A stretch of DNA of 64,000 bases from Bacillota bacterium (lineage in GTDB: Bacteria > Bacillota > Clostridia > Christensenellales > CAG-138). Position 1 is the stretch's first letter. Every line of letters starts with the position of its first letter. Shown here piece by piece: positions 7,801 through 15,927 of this stretch. Position numbers and translations under genes: made by a program. The notes below the pieces were generated by a model, which was given only the letters and a program-made list of their open reading frames with translations, had not been told where the DNA came from and did no database searches. Where the stretch lies: the NCBI GenBank assembly GCA_023400985.1, contig JAEXEN010000040.1:62001-126000 (forward strand). The letters run 5' to 3'.

Positions 7801-9051
7801 TTACGCCTCCGTATCCATCAGCACCCCCATGAATATCGGCAAATTGGTTTCGCAATCGATGATCAAATATACGAAGGGGCGGTCGAGGACGACGGTCCTT
7901 GTTTCCTGCGGCTCCATCGCGGAGCCTTCCGCCATTTCCACCGCGGTGACCGCACCGGCCTTCGTGCCTTTTTCATCCACGGCTATATAGGTTTTGTGCA
8001 GCACGCGGCTGATGAAAATGTTGCCGTTTGAGGACGTCCCGATGCCCGAAAAATCCGCAAGACCGGCGTCGAACGCGTCGCTCATGCCCATGCTTTTTAA
8101 GGTATCGCCAAGCTCCGTGCTAAACTCGCTCTCAAACTTCGGCATCGTGGCGTTCACCGTTACCGCCTCGGCGTTTTTGAGGATGCTCATGAGCTTTTCG
8201 CCCGTGAGCGACGCCGCGTACTCGCTCACGCTTACGCCTTCATCGGGCAGGAGCGCCGCAAAGGCGTATTTTTGATCGGCATAATATTTGAGGAAACCGG
8301 CCGCGTTTTCATCTTGGAGATACCTGTCTTCCGCGGAATGCATCATCTTTACGTCGCGTTTTTCTCCATCCTCCGTGGTAAACACGCCGTCGCGAACTTG
8401 CGTATCCTTATAAATGGTTTCCCATTCCGCGTCAAAGGCGAGAGCGTTCACAAGATACATCACCGCATCGGCGGGTATTTGATCGAGTATGTTTTCGATC
8501 ATGCCGTCCGTATGCTTGCTGACCCAAGAGTTGATCCCTTTAAGCGTCCCTTCGTCAAACGGCGTTTTGTAGATGCCCGCGCTGTAGATATCCGCATTGA
8601 CCTGTAAAAAATCCGGCTTCACAGCAAAGCCTTCCTCATCCTTGAGCCAGATGGAGTTGGCGGCGCTAAGCTTGTATTTTTCGCCTGCGGGCAGCGTGTT
8701 CAAATAGGCTTGCAAACTCTCGTTCATCTCTTTTACGCTCAGGCCGAACATGGTCTCCATTTGCTTTAGCGTCTCCCCTTTCGCGCCGTTTTCGGTCATG
8801 CCGAGCGCTAAGAGTACGGACAGAGGGGACAGAAGCGCATTTTTGCCCTCCCCGGCGCTTTTTTGGAAGAGCCGCACGCCAAAATCCGCCAACTTGGCGG
8901 CGTCCTCGGGCGTGAGAATACCCCCTTCCGTGAGGTTTGCTTTCACGCCCTTCATTAGATCCGCGCTTTGCGCGCCCGCCGCCGTACAACCCCAAAAGGA
9001 TACCGCAAAAAGCGCCAAACAAAGCGTGGCCGCTATGATGCGTTTTTTCAT
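7801..9051 (-). CDS. Serpin-family serine protease inhibitor lipoprotein
   Basis: A secreted protease inhibitor of 416 aa from ATG 9051 (AAAGGAG 8 bp upstream; the ATG at 9069 lacks one). A lipoprotein signal peptide ends at Cys22 (FWGC). The serpin core shows NAANSIW-like AANSIWLK, LVNALAFDAEW and the C-terminal signature DRPFVYLIID...FMGVLMD. The hinge before the reactive loop, EKGTKAGAVTAVE, has the small residues needed for loop insertion, so it is predicted to be inhibitory. Counting from the hinge places P1-P1' near Gly-Ser, which would suit a subtilisin- or elastase-like target; that is inference. It may protect the cell surface from host or competitor proteases. Confidence 0.93.
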   Translation of the reverse strand: MKKRIIAATLCLALFAVSFWGCTAAGAQSADLMKGVKANLTEGGILTPEDAAKLADFGVRLFQKSAGEGKNALLSPLSVLLALGMTENGAKGETLKQMETMFGLSVKEMNESLQAYLNTLPAGEKYKLSAANSIWLKDEEGFAVKPDFLQVNADIYSAGIYKTPFDEGTLKGINSWVSKHTDGMIENILDQIPADAVMYLVNALAFDAEWETIYKDTQVRDGVFTTEDGEKRDVKMMHSAEDRYLQDENAAGFLKYYADQKYAFAALLPDEGVSVSEYAASLTGEKLMSILKNAEAVTVNATMPKFESEFSTELGDTLKSMGMSDAFDAGLADFSGIGTSSNGNIFISRVLHKTYIAVDEKGTKAGAVTAVEMAEGSAMEPQETRTVVLDRPFVYLIIDCETNLPIFMGVLMDTEA

Positions 9052-9141
9052 AAAACAGGCTCCTTTCATGTTTTGTTTCTATAAACTAACACGAAGCGGA
9101 GCCGAAAAAGTTCCTTGGTTGATTCAGCTATACTTTCTTAC

Positions 9142-9843
9142 CTACTTTGGCCGCCTCCTGAAATATTCTTCCGCGCTCAGGCCCGCCTTATAATTTGAAA
9201 CGTCGCCGAGACGGGCGCGCGGCGCCATCTCCACGCGCGCACCGCTCATGCGTGAAAGCGGAAATTCCCTTAAACCGCGTTCCCCCTCCGCATTGCATGC
9301 AAGGATCGTCTCGCCCGAAACGCTCAAAAGAAAATAGGGATTTACGCGGTAGCGGCGCGTATCGCGCCTGTCCTCGCTCCCGCCAAACAAAAAGGTAAGC
9401 TGTTTGGACGCGGCTATGCACGCGCCGACGATCTCCATCGTACGAAAAGGCACGTCGTCCGACGCCTTTTCACACCAAAGCGCCGCGCCCTGTTCAAGCT
9501 CCGCGGCACGGTGCTCGCCCGAAAACGCGGCGAGCTTTTTCATGAGCTCCGCTTCCCTTTTTTTGCTGATGAACGGCGCCGCGCGCACGGCTCTGAGAAG
9601 AAGCTTGAGCTCCACGGCGTCGAACTCCCGCGCACGCAAATAATAGCCGCGCGAAGTTTGCACGATATCCGCCCCATATTGCACGAGCGCGTCGATATCA
9701 CGGTAAACGCCCTTTCGCTCGGCGTTCACGCCGCGCGATATAAGCTCCTGCGTCAATTCCGGCACGCTCATGGGATGCTGCGCATCGGTCTTTTCCCTGA
9801 GGATATCGTAAAGGCAGAGAGGTTTCAGCTTTGCGTTTTTCAT
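9142..9843 (-). CDS. WYL-domain transcriptional regulator
   Basis: A 233-aa regulator. The N-terminal winged helix (about 8-75) contains LYDILREKTDAQHPMSVPELTQ and GVYRDIDALVQYG, the DeoR-like HTH of WYL regulators. The C-terminal half has the WYL-type ligand domain (RRYRVNPYFLLSVSGETILAC, PLSRMSGARV). WYL regulators respond to nucleotide or other ligands. Its start overlaps the yhhN stop as ATGA, so both come from one transcript. The target is unknown. Confidence 0.88.
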   Translation of the reverse strand: MKNAKLKPLCLYDILREKTDAQHPMSVPELTQELISRGVNAERKGVYRDIDALVQYGADIVQTSRGYYLRAREFDAVELKLLLRAVRAAPFISKKREAELMKKLAAFSGEHRAAELEQGAALWCEKASDDVPFRTMEIVGACIAASKQLTFLFGGSEDRRDTRRYRVNPYFLLSVSGETILACNAEGERGLREFPLSRMSGARVEMAPRARLGDVSNYKAGLSAEEYFRRRPK

Positions 9844-10496
9844 ACCATTATAAATCCTGCCGCAATCAGAGTTTGCGCGGCGATATAGGTCGCCATGACG
9901 GCGAAATTCTTCCGTTCGCTCTCACGCACGAAAAGAAAATGGGCGAGCGCCGCGTCGGACAGCAGGAATAAGATCGCTCCTAGCGGGAAAAGCGCGCGCC
10001 GGGCCGACGGCTCTACAAAAAAGCTCACCGTCGCGGCCGCGCCCATGGCGCACAAAATGAGCATGTAAAAGAGCACCGGCCCGCGAAGCTTTTGAGGCAC
10101 GGTCGGCTTGAGCCGCGTGAATCCGATCGCGGCCGCCGCGATAAAGAAAGCCAAAATAAGCGCGATACCGTACGCCGGAAGTTTCGCCGCGTCCGCATAA
10201 AGGAAAAACGCGGCTATGTAGAGGATATGCCCCAGCCCGAACGAAGCGCCGCCTGTGACAAGCCAAACCGGATTATCGGGGAGAAGCAAAAACACATCCC
10301 CGACCGCGCCGAAAAGGAGCGCCGCGGCCACCATAAAATGCGGTTCCGCCGCGCTCACGAGATAAAGCGCGGCAAGAAGCGGCATGAGCATGGGTTTTGT
10401 GACGGTGCGAAGCTTATTGCGGCCGGTGAAACATGCGTACAGGTGTACGAGCGAAACCGCAGCGAACAAAATCGACAGTGCGAGCGTAGGCGTCAT
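9840..10496 (-). CDS. YhhN-family (lysoplasmalogenase-like) membrane protein
   Basis: A 218-aa protein with about eight membrane helices. The YhhN signature residues are present: VTKPMLMPLL near the N-terminus, FGAVGDVFLLLPDN, and LFLLSDAALAHFLF near the C-terminus, with the conserved acidic residues of the family. Some relatives hydrolyse the vinyl-ether bond of lysoplasmalogen, which is fitting for anaerobic clostridia that make plasmalogens; activity here is inferred. ATG 10496 is chosen over TTG 10502 because AGGAGGG is correctly spaced. Confidence 0.85.
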   Translation of the reverse strand: MTPTLALSILFAAVSLVHLYACFTGRNKLRTVTKPMLMPLLAALYLVSAAEPHFMVAAALLFGAVGDVFLLLPDNPVWLVTGGASFGLGHILYIAAFFLYADAAKLPAYGIALILAFFIAAAAIGFTRLKPTVPQKLRGPVLFYMLILCAMGAAATVSFFVEPSARRALFPLGAILFLLSDAALAHFLFVRESERKNFAVMATYIAAQTLIAAGFIMV

Positions 10497-10520
10497 AAGC
10501 AAACCCTCCTGAAACCCCTC

Positions 10521-10808
10521 TTAAAGAAGCCGGATAAGCGTTGAGAACCAAATCGCGGCAGCGGCGACGCATACGATGACGTTGAGCGCCATGAGCGTGC
10601 GCGCGCGTCTAAGCTTTTTGAGTTTGTTTTTGGAGCGCGGACGGCGCTTGATCTGCAAAGAACGGAAAAAGGCGAGCAAAAAACCGAAAAGCGAGGTAAT
10701 GACGGCGGCGTAAGCAGGGATGGCAAGGCCGAAAACGCCCGCAAAGAGCAGGCGCTCGATTAAGATGACGAGCGATACGATAAAAAAGACGCCCGACGCC
10801 ATCGACAT
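10521..10808 (-). CDS. Small membrane protein of unknown function
   Basis: A 95-aa protein from ATG 10808 (GGAGAG upstream). It has hydrophobic stretches at about 4-26, 29-45 and 73-92, separated by a highly basic cytoplasmic loop (QIKRRPRSKNKLKKLRRAR). I do not recognise the family. It lies 24 bp before yhhN on the same strand and is probably in the same operon. Confidence 0.65.
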   Translation of the reverse strand: MSMASGVFFIVSLVILIERLLFAGVFGLAIPAYAAVITSLFGFLLAFFRSLQIKRRPRSKNKLKKLRRARTLMALNVIVCVAAAAIWFSTLIRLL

Positions 10809-10920
10809 AACTTGCTTCTCTCCATTCCTATTTCTAAAGCAAGAGGCGTCGACCCCCCCCCGCGCTTCGGCTCCCCTTACTTTATGATTATACCATAGAA
10901 TTCCTTCAAGCATATATATC

Positions 10921-10947
10921 AAGGTAAGGAGAGTCGAACCTTACCTT
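10921..10947. repeat. 9-bp inverted repeat AAGGTAAGG...CCTTACCTT
   Basis: Perfect arms at 10921-10929 and 10939-10947 around a 9-base loop, between divergent genes. Its left arm and the following GAGTCGAACC resemble sequences at 19987, 20182-20205 (opposite strand) and 37420, so it may belong to a small dispersed family. Confidence 0.5.
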
Positions 10948-11062
10948 AACTTATAGCCGAGGCTCCTTCTAGTCGTGAAAATTCTGACGAAACCCGCTCC
11001 CTTGCGCGTTTTTACTGTGATATACTATATACGGTAAAAAAGATGCAAGGAGGACGTATTTC

Positions 11063-11755
11063 ATGCAGTATTCGCACGAAGTGGAAGAAATGTTTTGCGT
11101 CGCAAAGGGCGCAAGGCATGAAGCCGCTCCCATCCCCGAGGAAGGCCGCTGGGTAAAGGCCCGGGAGATCAAGGATATCAGCGGATTGACCCACGGCGTG
11201 GGCTGGTGCGCGCCGCAGCAGGGTGCGTGCAAGCTGACCCTCAATATCAAGGAAGGCATTATTCAGGAAGCCCTTATAGAGACCATCGGCTGCTCCGGCA
11301 TGACGCACAGCGCCGCCATGGCCGGCGAGATACTTCCCGGCAAGACCATACTCGAGGCGCTCAACTCCGACCTCGTATGCGACGCCATCAACACCGCCAT
11401 GCGCGAACTGTTCCTGCAGATCGTTTACGGCCGCTCGCAGAGCGCCTTCAGCGAGGACGGGCTTCCCGTCGGAGCAGGCCTCGAGGACCTCGGCAAGGGC
11501 CTGAGGTCGCAGATCGGCACCATGTACGGCACCCTCAAAAAGGGCCCGCGCTTCCTCGAAATGGCGGAGGGCTATGTGCTTGCCATCGGCCTCGATAAAA
11601 ACGGCGAGATCATCGGCTATAAATTCGTGAGCCTCGGCAAGATGATGGACGCCATCAAGAAGGGCGTCGACCCCAAAGAAGCCTACGAGAAGAACATCGG
11701 TACCTACGGCCGCTTTGCGGAGGCCGTCACGGTCATCGACCCGCGCAAGCAGTAA
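11063..11755 (+). CDS. IscU/NifU-like iron-sulfur cluster scaffold protein (partner of GGGtGRT protein)
   Basis: A 230-aa protein whose region 48-125 matches the IscU/NifU scaffold fold: Cys49 and Cys56 (WCAPQQGAC), then IGCSGMTHSAAMAGEILPGKT with Cys77, and Cys106 (DLVCDAIN). These correspond to the cluster-binding cysteine positions of IscU. The C-terminal 80 residues are extra compared with IscU (about 125-150 aa). The stop is followed after 10 bp by the GGGtGRT gene, an association known in many anaerobes. It is expected to assemble or carry an Fe-S cluster for an unknown client. AAGGAGG precedes the start. Confidence 0.85.
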   Translation: MQYSHEVEEMFCVAKGARHEAAPIPEEGRWVKAREIKDISGLTHGVGWCAPQQGACKLTLNIKEGIIQEALIETIGCSGMTHSAAMAGEILPGKTILEALNSDLVCDAINTAMRELFLQIVYGRSQSAFSEDGLPVGAGLEDLGKGLRSQIGTMYGTLKKGPRFLEMAEGYVLAIGLDKNGEIIGYKFVSLGKMMDAIKKGVDPKEAYEKNIGTYGRFAEAVTVIDPRKQ

Positions 11756-11765
11756 GGAGGCAGCA

Positions 11766-12764
11766 ATGGTCAGCTTTGAAGGTTACGAAAGAAGGATCAA
11801 GAAGATCGAGCCCGTCATGGCCAAGTACAAAATCGAGGGCTTTGAGCAGGCGAACGATATGCTTTTGAAGATGGGCGTCGACGTACGCTCCATCGTATTG
11901 GGCATACAGCCCATCGCCTTTGAAAACGCCGTTTGGGCATACACTTTGGGCGCTGCCATCGCCGTGAAGAAGGGCGTAAAAACCGCCGCAGAGGCCTCCG
12001 AGGCCATCGGCGAAGGTTTGCAGGCGTTCTGCATCCCGGGTTCCGTCGCCGACCAACGCGCCGTGGGCCTTGGCCACGGCAACCTCGGCGCCATGCTTTT
12101 GAGGGAGGATACCCATTGCTTCGCGTTCCTCGCGGGCCACGAAAGCTTTGCCGCCGCCGAAGGCGCCATCGGCATCGCCAAGACCGCCAACAAGGTGCGC
12201 AAGGAGCCCTTGCAGGTCATTTTGAACGGCCTTGGCAAGGATGCCGCCTACATCATAAGCCGCATCAACGGCTTCACGCATGTGGAGACCGACTACGACT
12301 ATTACACCGGCGAGCTCAAGATCGTAAAGACGAACGCCTTCTCCGACGGCGACCGCGCGAAGGTACGCTGCTACGGTGCGGACGACGTAAACGAGGGCGT
12401 GGCCATCATGCGTCACGAGCAGGTGGAGGTTTCCATCACCGGCAACTCCACCAACCCCACCCGCTTTCAGCACCCCGTCGCAGGCACCTACAAGAAGTGG
12501 TGCAATGAGAACGGCAAAAAATATTTTTCCGTGGCCTCGGGCGGCGGCACCGGCAGGACGCTGCATCCCGACAACATGGCGGCCGGCCCCGCGTCCTACG
12601 GCATGACCGATACATTGGGCCGCATGCATAGTGATGCCCAGTTTGCGGGCTCTTCCTCCGTGCCGGCGCACGTGGAGATGATGGGCCTCATCGGCATGGG
12701 CAACAACCCCATGGTCGGCGCGACCGTCGCGGTGGCAGTTGCAATTGCAGAGTCACGCAAGTGA
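11766..12764 (+). CDS. GGGtGRT protein (uncharacterised conserved family)
   Basis: A 332-aa cytoplasmic protein named for the motif GGGTGRT, here at 259-265. Other conserved stretches are LGHGNLGAMLLREDTHCFAFLAGHESFAAAEG (split about 101-133) and the C-terminal IGMGNNPMVGATVAVAVAIAE. Glycine-rich loops plus conserved Cys and His suggest a ligand- or cofactor-binding enzyme, but I know of no proven activity. ATG 11766 has AAGGAGG 5 bp upstream. It is co-transcribed with the Fe-S scaffold protein, so it may receive an Fe-S cluster. Confidence 0.9.
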   Translation: MVSFEGYERRIKKIEPVMAKYKIEGFEQANDMLLKMGVDVRSIVLGIQPIAFENAVWAYTLGAAIAVKKGVKTAAEASEAIGEGLQAFCIPGSVADQRAVGLGHGNLGAMLLREDTHCFAFLAGHESFAAAEGAIGIAKTANKVRKEPLQVILNGLGKDAAYIISRINGFTHVETDYDYYTGELKIVKTNAFSDGDRAKVRCYGADDVNEGVAIMRHEQVEVSITGNSTNPTRFQHPVAGTYKKWCNENGKKYFSVASGGGTGRTLHPDNMAAGPASYGMTDTLGRMHSDAQFAGSSSVPAHVEMMGLIGMGNNPMVGATVAVAVAIAESRK

Positions 12765-12793
12765 TCCCTTATAAATTATAAATGCCAAACATC

Positions 12794-12819
12794 GAGACCG
12801 TCGCACAAGCGACGGTCTC
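12794..12819 (+). terminator. Hairpin after the GGGtGRT gene
   Basis: GAGACCGTCGC-ACAA-GCGACGGTCTC is a perfect 11-bp stem 30 bp after the stop codon. A T-run (TTTTTTATT) follows about 12 bases later rather than directly, so termination efficiency is uncertain. It also separates the gene from the convergent ABC permease. Confidence 0.7.
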
Positions 12820-12835
12820 AATGCTTAATTGTTTT

Positions 12836-13561
12836 TTATTCCTTAATTTCCGCCCGGTACATACAGGCCCAGAGGATGCCTGCGGCGGCGAGTGCAAGTA
12901 CCATTCCCCATAAGCAGAACATCGCGGGGTCAGGAGAAGCGCCGCCAAAGCCGAACATGTACTCGATAGCCCTGCTCAATGGAGTCGTAATTTTATAATT
13001 CGTATAGTTCTCTTCCACGATGGGAAGCACCACGAACAACAGAACCGGTACGCCTACGGACACACCGATCTTCCAGGGCTTGCTCAGCCTATAATATAAG
13101 GCGTTGAGCCATACGCCCGTCAGGATCACGATGCTATAGAGCGCCACGCGCCAAACGTACTCGACGAGGATCTCGGGAACGGATTGCGCACTTCCGTACA
13201 ACATAGCATAGATCGAGTTGTACTCGTCAAAAAACGGCCTGAAAGCGGGCTCCAAAAGCATATCCAGCGCGACCATGCAGGCAGCGAGGATGAGCCCGGT
13301 AAGCGCGATGGATGTAAACGCCGTGCGGCGCGTCCTGCCGTTGGCGGCCATCATGCGAAACGATTCCCGATAGACGTTCAAGCCAAGCACGAACGCAAAG
13401 ATGACGGTGGTAAAATCCATGCCTGAAATGCGCAGGCTGTCCCCTATAAAGGACTTGGTCATCGCAATGCCCATATCGGCAACCAGCACGATGCCGTAAA
13501 ACCATGCTGCCGACTTAAAGCAGCTGTTGAGCTGAAATTTCAAGCTTGCGCGAAGCTTCAT
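12836..13561 (-). CDS. ABC transporter membrane protein
   Basis: A 241-aa membrane protein with about six hydrophobic segments and a basic N-terminus (MKLRASLKFQLNSCFKS). No catalytic motif is visible. Its start overlaps the ATPase stop as ATGA, and a YtrA-type regulator leads the operon, so it is the permease of a GntR-YtrA type ABC system such as those induced by cell-wall-active peptides. The cargo is unknown. Confidence 0.75.
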   Translation of the reverse strand: MKLRASLKFQLNSCFKSAAWFYGIVLVADMGIAMTKSFIGDSLRISGMDFTTVIFAFVLGLNVYRESFRMMAANGRTRRTAFTSIALTGLILAACMVALDMLLEPAFRPFFDEYNSIYAMLYGSAQSVPEILVEYVWRVALYSIVILTGVWLNALYYRLSKPWKIGVSVGVPVLLFVVLPIVEENYTNYKITTPLSRAIEYMFGFGGASPDPAMFCLWGMVLALAAAGILWACMYRAEIKE

Positions 13562-14424
13562 ATTCCGTTCCCCTCCTTTTCGCCGGTAAGCTTGATGAAC
13601 AAACGCTTAAGATCGGGCTTGCCGAGCTCCAGCTGTTCGGGCAGGCTCTCGGGCGGTTCGCCCATGAGGTATGCGGTCTTGATGCCGCCGAGCGAATCGC
13701 TTCCCAGGAGCTCGCGGTTTAGAGCAAAAGCGTCCACGGCTCCCGCCGCGCCAGTCACCGAATAGCTTCCGGCCATGAGTGCTTCCGCGTCGGCATTGCG
13801 CAGTATTTCGCCGTTATGGAGAATGACGACCCGCTCCACGAGATGCTGCACCTCTTCGATGATGTGCGTGGAGATGATAACGCCGCGGCCCTTCTCGGAG
13901 AAATCTTCAAGGAGCAGCCTGTAAAAAAGGTCGCGGTGGTTCGCATCCAGACCCAGGACCGGCTCGTCGAGCAAAAGGTAGCGCGCGGAAGTGGAAAGCG
14001 CCAGCACGATTTTAAAAATGGAGCCGTAGCCCGTGGAAAGCGCCTTGATCTTGGAGCGAAGCGGCAGAGAAAACCTTTCCGCAAGCGCATGAGCTCGCCC
14101 CGTATCGAAGTCCGGCAAAAATTCACCCGCCCACTTGATCGCCTCTTTCACGCGCATGCTTGCGGGGTACAGGTTCTTTTCGCCCATCATGTACACTTTG
14201 CATAGCGCCTGGTCGCTGTTGACGGGGTCCTGCCCGTCTATTTTCACCTCGCCGGAGCTTGAGAAAAGCCTTCCTGAGACGATGTTGAGAAGCGTGGTCT
14301 TCCCCGCGCCGTTTCGCCCGAGGAGGCCGTAGATCTTGCCCTCTTCAAACGTCATGCTCACGCCCTTGAGCGCCTGCGTCGCGCCGTAGTTTTTGCAAAC
14401 GCCGCGTAGTTCAATCCCGTTCAT
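13558..14424 (-). CDS. ABC transporter ATP-binding protein (YtrB-like)
   Basis: A 288-aa ATPase from ATG 14424 (AAAGGA 8 bp upstream; an earlier ATG at 14430 is less well placed). Walker A GRNGAGKT (36-43), a variant signature LSTGYGS (129-135), Walker B YLLLDEP (149-155) and the switch His in ISTHIIEEV are present. The unusual signature is typical of the YtrB/BcrA-like group in GntR-led operons. The gene overlaps the regulator's 3' end by 14 bp and the permease by 4 bp. Confidence 0.9.
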   Translation of the reverse strand: MNGIELRGVCKNYGATQALKGVSMTFEEGKIYGLLGRNGAGKTTLLNIVSGRLFSSSGEVKIDGQDPVNSDQALCKVYMMGEKNLYPASMRVKEAIKWAGEFLPDFDTGRAHALAERFSLPLRSKIKALSTGYGSIFKIVLALSTSARYLLLDEPVLGLDANHRDLFYRLLLEDFSEKGRGVIISTHIIEEVQHLVERVVILHNGEILRNADAEALMAGSYSVTGAAGAVDAFALNRELLGSDSLGGIKTAYLMGEPPESLPEQLELGKPDLKRLFIKLTGEKEGNGI

Positions 14425-14785
14425 GCGCATATCCTTTCCTGACCATTTCGAGGATATCTTCCTCCGAAATGCCGAGTTTTTTCGCTTCGCAAATCAGCTT
14501 TAAAACATACTCCTCCATAAACCCTTCCTTCCTGCTCTGCGCGACCCTTCGCGCAGCCCCCGGAGCCACAAACATGCCGAGCCCTCTTTTTTTATACAGG
14601 ATGCCCCGCTCCACCAGCAGATTGACGCCCTTAAGCGCCGTCGCGGGATTGATGGCGTACCGCACGGAAATCTCCGTGGTGGACGGCGCCTGCGCCTCCT
14701 CGCTAAGAGCTCCCGAAAGGATGGCGTCCTCCAGCGTTTCCGCAATCTGTATGAAAATAGGCCTCTCCGCCGTCAGTTCTCGCAA
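14411..14785 (-). CDS. GntR-family (YtrA subfamily) regulator
   Basis: A 124-aa repressor-type protein. The winged helix (about 5-70, PIFIQIAETLEDAILSG, then PSTTEISVRYAINPATALKGVNLL) is followed by only a short C-terminal helix region, as in YtrA regulators, which dimerise without a large ligand domain. TTG 14785 has GAGGTGA five bases upstream; TTG 14806 and GTG 14794 are alternative in-frame starts. It leads a three-gene operon with the ABC transporter. A 22-bp inverted repeat just upstream is the likely autoregulatory operator. Confidence 0.88.
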   Translation of the reverse strand: MRELTAERPIFIQIAETLEDAILSGALSEEAQAPSTTEISVRYAINPATALKGVNLLVERGILYKKRGLGMFVAPGAARRVAQSRKEGFMEEYVLKLICEAKKLGISEEDILEMVRKGYAHERD

Positions 14786-14809
14786 TGCATTCACCTCGCT
14801 TGTCAATCA

Positions 14810-14831
14810 GTTAGCTACTCATGTAACTAAC
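14810..14831. promoter_or_regulatory. 22-bp operator of the YtrA-like regulator
   Basis: GTTAGCTAC-TCAT-GTAACTAAC is an inverted repeat with one mismatch. It begins at the -10 element and covers the transcription start, the classical place for repression by a YtrA-type GntR protein. Confidence 0.7.
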
Positions 14832-14858
14832 TATAACGCAGTTTTGCCGCAGCGTCAA
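14830..14858 (-). promoter_or_regulatory. Promoter of the gntR-ABC operon
   Basis: On the minus strand: -35 TTGACG (14858-14853), a 17-bp spacer, -10 TATAGT (14835-14830). It overlaps the operator by two bases. Confidence 0.75.
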
Positions 14859-14888
14859 GGGGGGATGTTGGATTTTTTTGAGAGAAGT

Positions 14889-15360
14889 GTGTAGAGCAAG
14901 AGTTCTGGCCTGCCGAGCGTAGATTTGTGGCAAGGGCTGAGCTCTTGCTCTACAATAGAAACGATATATCCGCGTTCATGCACGGTGGTTTATGAGTCAT
15001 CACGGAACGGTCAAGATATCCGCCCCTACAGGGATACAAGGCCTTAATAATAACACGCGGCAAGGGCAGAGCTCTTGCTCTACACCAGAAACAATACGCG
15101 CACACATCCTTGCGGAACGGCTAAGCCGTTCCGGGGGGTCCGGGGCCAAAGCCCCCGAAGTTCAGGGAGATCATTAAGGGGCCGCAGCCCCTTAATTTAT
15201 TCCGGCTTCGGCGACATGCGCGTCCGGCACAGCCGGAGCCCTTTGGGCCGAGGCCTACGGCCTTGCGCACGCCGAAACGGATGAAAAGCGGAGCTTTTCT
15301 TTCCTTGCGCGGTTTGCCGCCCGGAAATGCAAAGCATTTTAGGCAAACCGCGCAAAACCC
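14889..15360. repeat. Non-coding region packed with direct and inverted repeats
   Basis: A 34-bp direct repeat starting GGCAAGGGC (14929-14962 and 15059-15092, three differences) contains CTCTTGCTCTAC, whose inverse lies at 14891-14902. Downstream are consecutive stems: 15114-15132 (8 bp), 15173-15196 (10 bp, ATTAAGGGGC-CGCA-GCCCCTTAAT), AAAAGC-GGA-GCTTTT near 15284, and a nested structure with 13-bp outer arms 15306-15318 / 15342-15354 enclosing AAATGC-AAA-GCATTT. The rest of the gap, to 15480, is GC-rich with no convincing gene. It looks like a cluster of REP-like elements, or a structured RNA. Confidence 0.6.
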
Positions 15361-15479
15361 GCCGCCGCGACCCTCGGGCGCTTGGCTCGCAAGCCTTGCG
15401 CGCGACAACAAAAATACCCGCTCAGCCTGCGCACGGGCCGCTGCGGGCACTTTTGGAAAGATACGGAAAATACCCTCAG

Positions 15480-15851
15480 TCAAATATGCATTGCGATCTG
15501 GACACCGTCTTTCATGCGGTCGTTGATGATGACCTCCGTAAGGACCGAGATGAATTCGGAATTCGTGGGTATCCATTTAACGTCATAAACGCAAAACAAA
15601 CGCCGCAATTCCGTCTTGTTCCCGCTTTCCCATGTGCGCTTGATAGCAAAGCGGATGTTTCGTTCCACAGAGGCCTGGGTCACGTCAAAACGCTGCGCGA
15701 CCCTGGGATACAGCTGCGTCGTCAGATGATACAGATACTCCTGCCGCTGCTGCGTCAGCGCGAGGATATAATGTACATAGGCATAACCCTTATACTTCGG
15801 GTACATGCCTATAGCTCTGAGGACGTTAGCAGGATCACGACCATATGTCAC
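15480..15851 (-). CDS. Stand-alone Spo0A C-terminal (effector) domain protein
   Basis: A 123-aa protein matching the DNA-binding domain of Spo0A across its whole length: IGMYPKYKGYAYVHYILALT, then LYPRVAQRFDVTQASVERNIRFAIKRTW (recognition-helix region, about 48-75) and WIPTNSEFISVLTE near the end. Full Spo0A (about 260 aa) has a receiver domain before this; here the GTG start at 15851 (GGAGG 7 bp upstream) leaves no room for one. So it would bind 0A-box-like DNA without phosphorylation control, unless a partner provides it. A promoter and a 0A box lie directly upstream. It may compete with, or substitute for, Spo0A. Confidence 0.88.
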   Translation of the reverse strand: MTYGRDPANVLRAIGMYPKYKGYAYVHYILALTQQRQEYLYHLTTQLYPRVAQRFDVTQASVERNIRFAIKRTWESGNKTELRRLFCVYDVKWIPTNSEFISVLTEVIINDRMKDGVQIAMHI

Positions 15852-15883
15852 CGTGAGTCCTCCCCTCCCCTAAGGTAAAAATT

Positions 15884-15912
15884 AATATAACATATTTCCC
15901 GTATGCATGCAA
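15884..15912 (-). promoter_or_regulatory. Promoter of the Spo0A-like gene
   Basis: Minus strand -35 TTGCAT (15912-15907), 17-bp spacer, -10 TATATT (15889-15884), 33 bp before the GTG start. Confidence 0.65.
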
Positions 15913-15927
15913 CAGATTCGCCCCCGC

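Noticed and set aside
14889..15092. CRISPR array
   Set aside because: Only two copies of the 34-bp repeat, separated by about 96 bp, with no cas genes.
15263..15526. Protein-coding gene in the repeat-rich gap
   Set aside because: Open frames here arise from GC-rich inverted repeats and overlap each other in several frames without family motifs.
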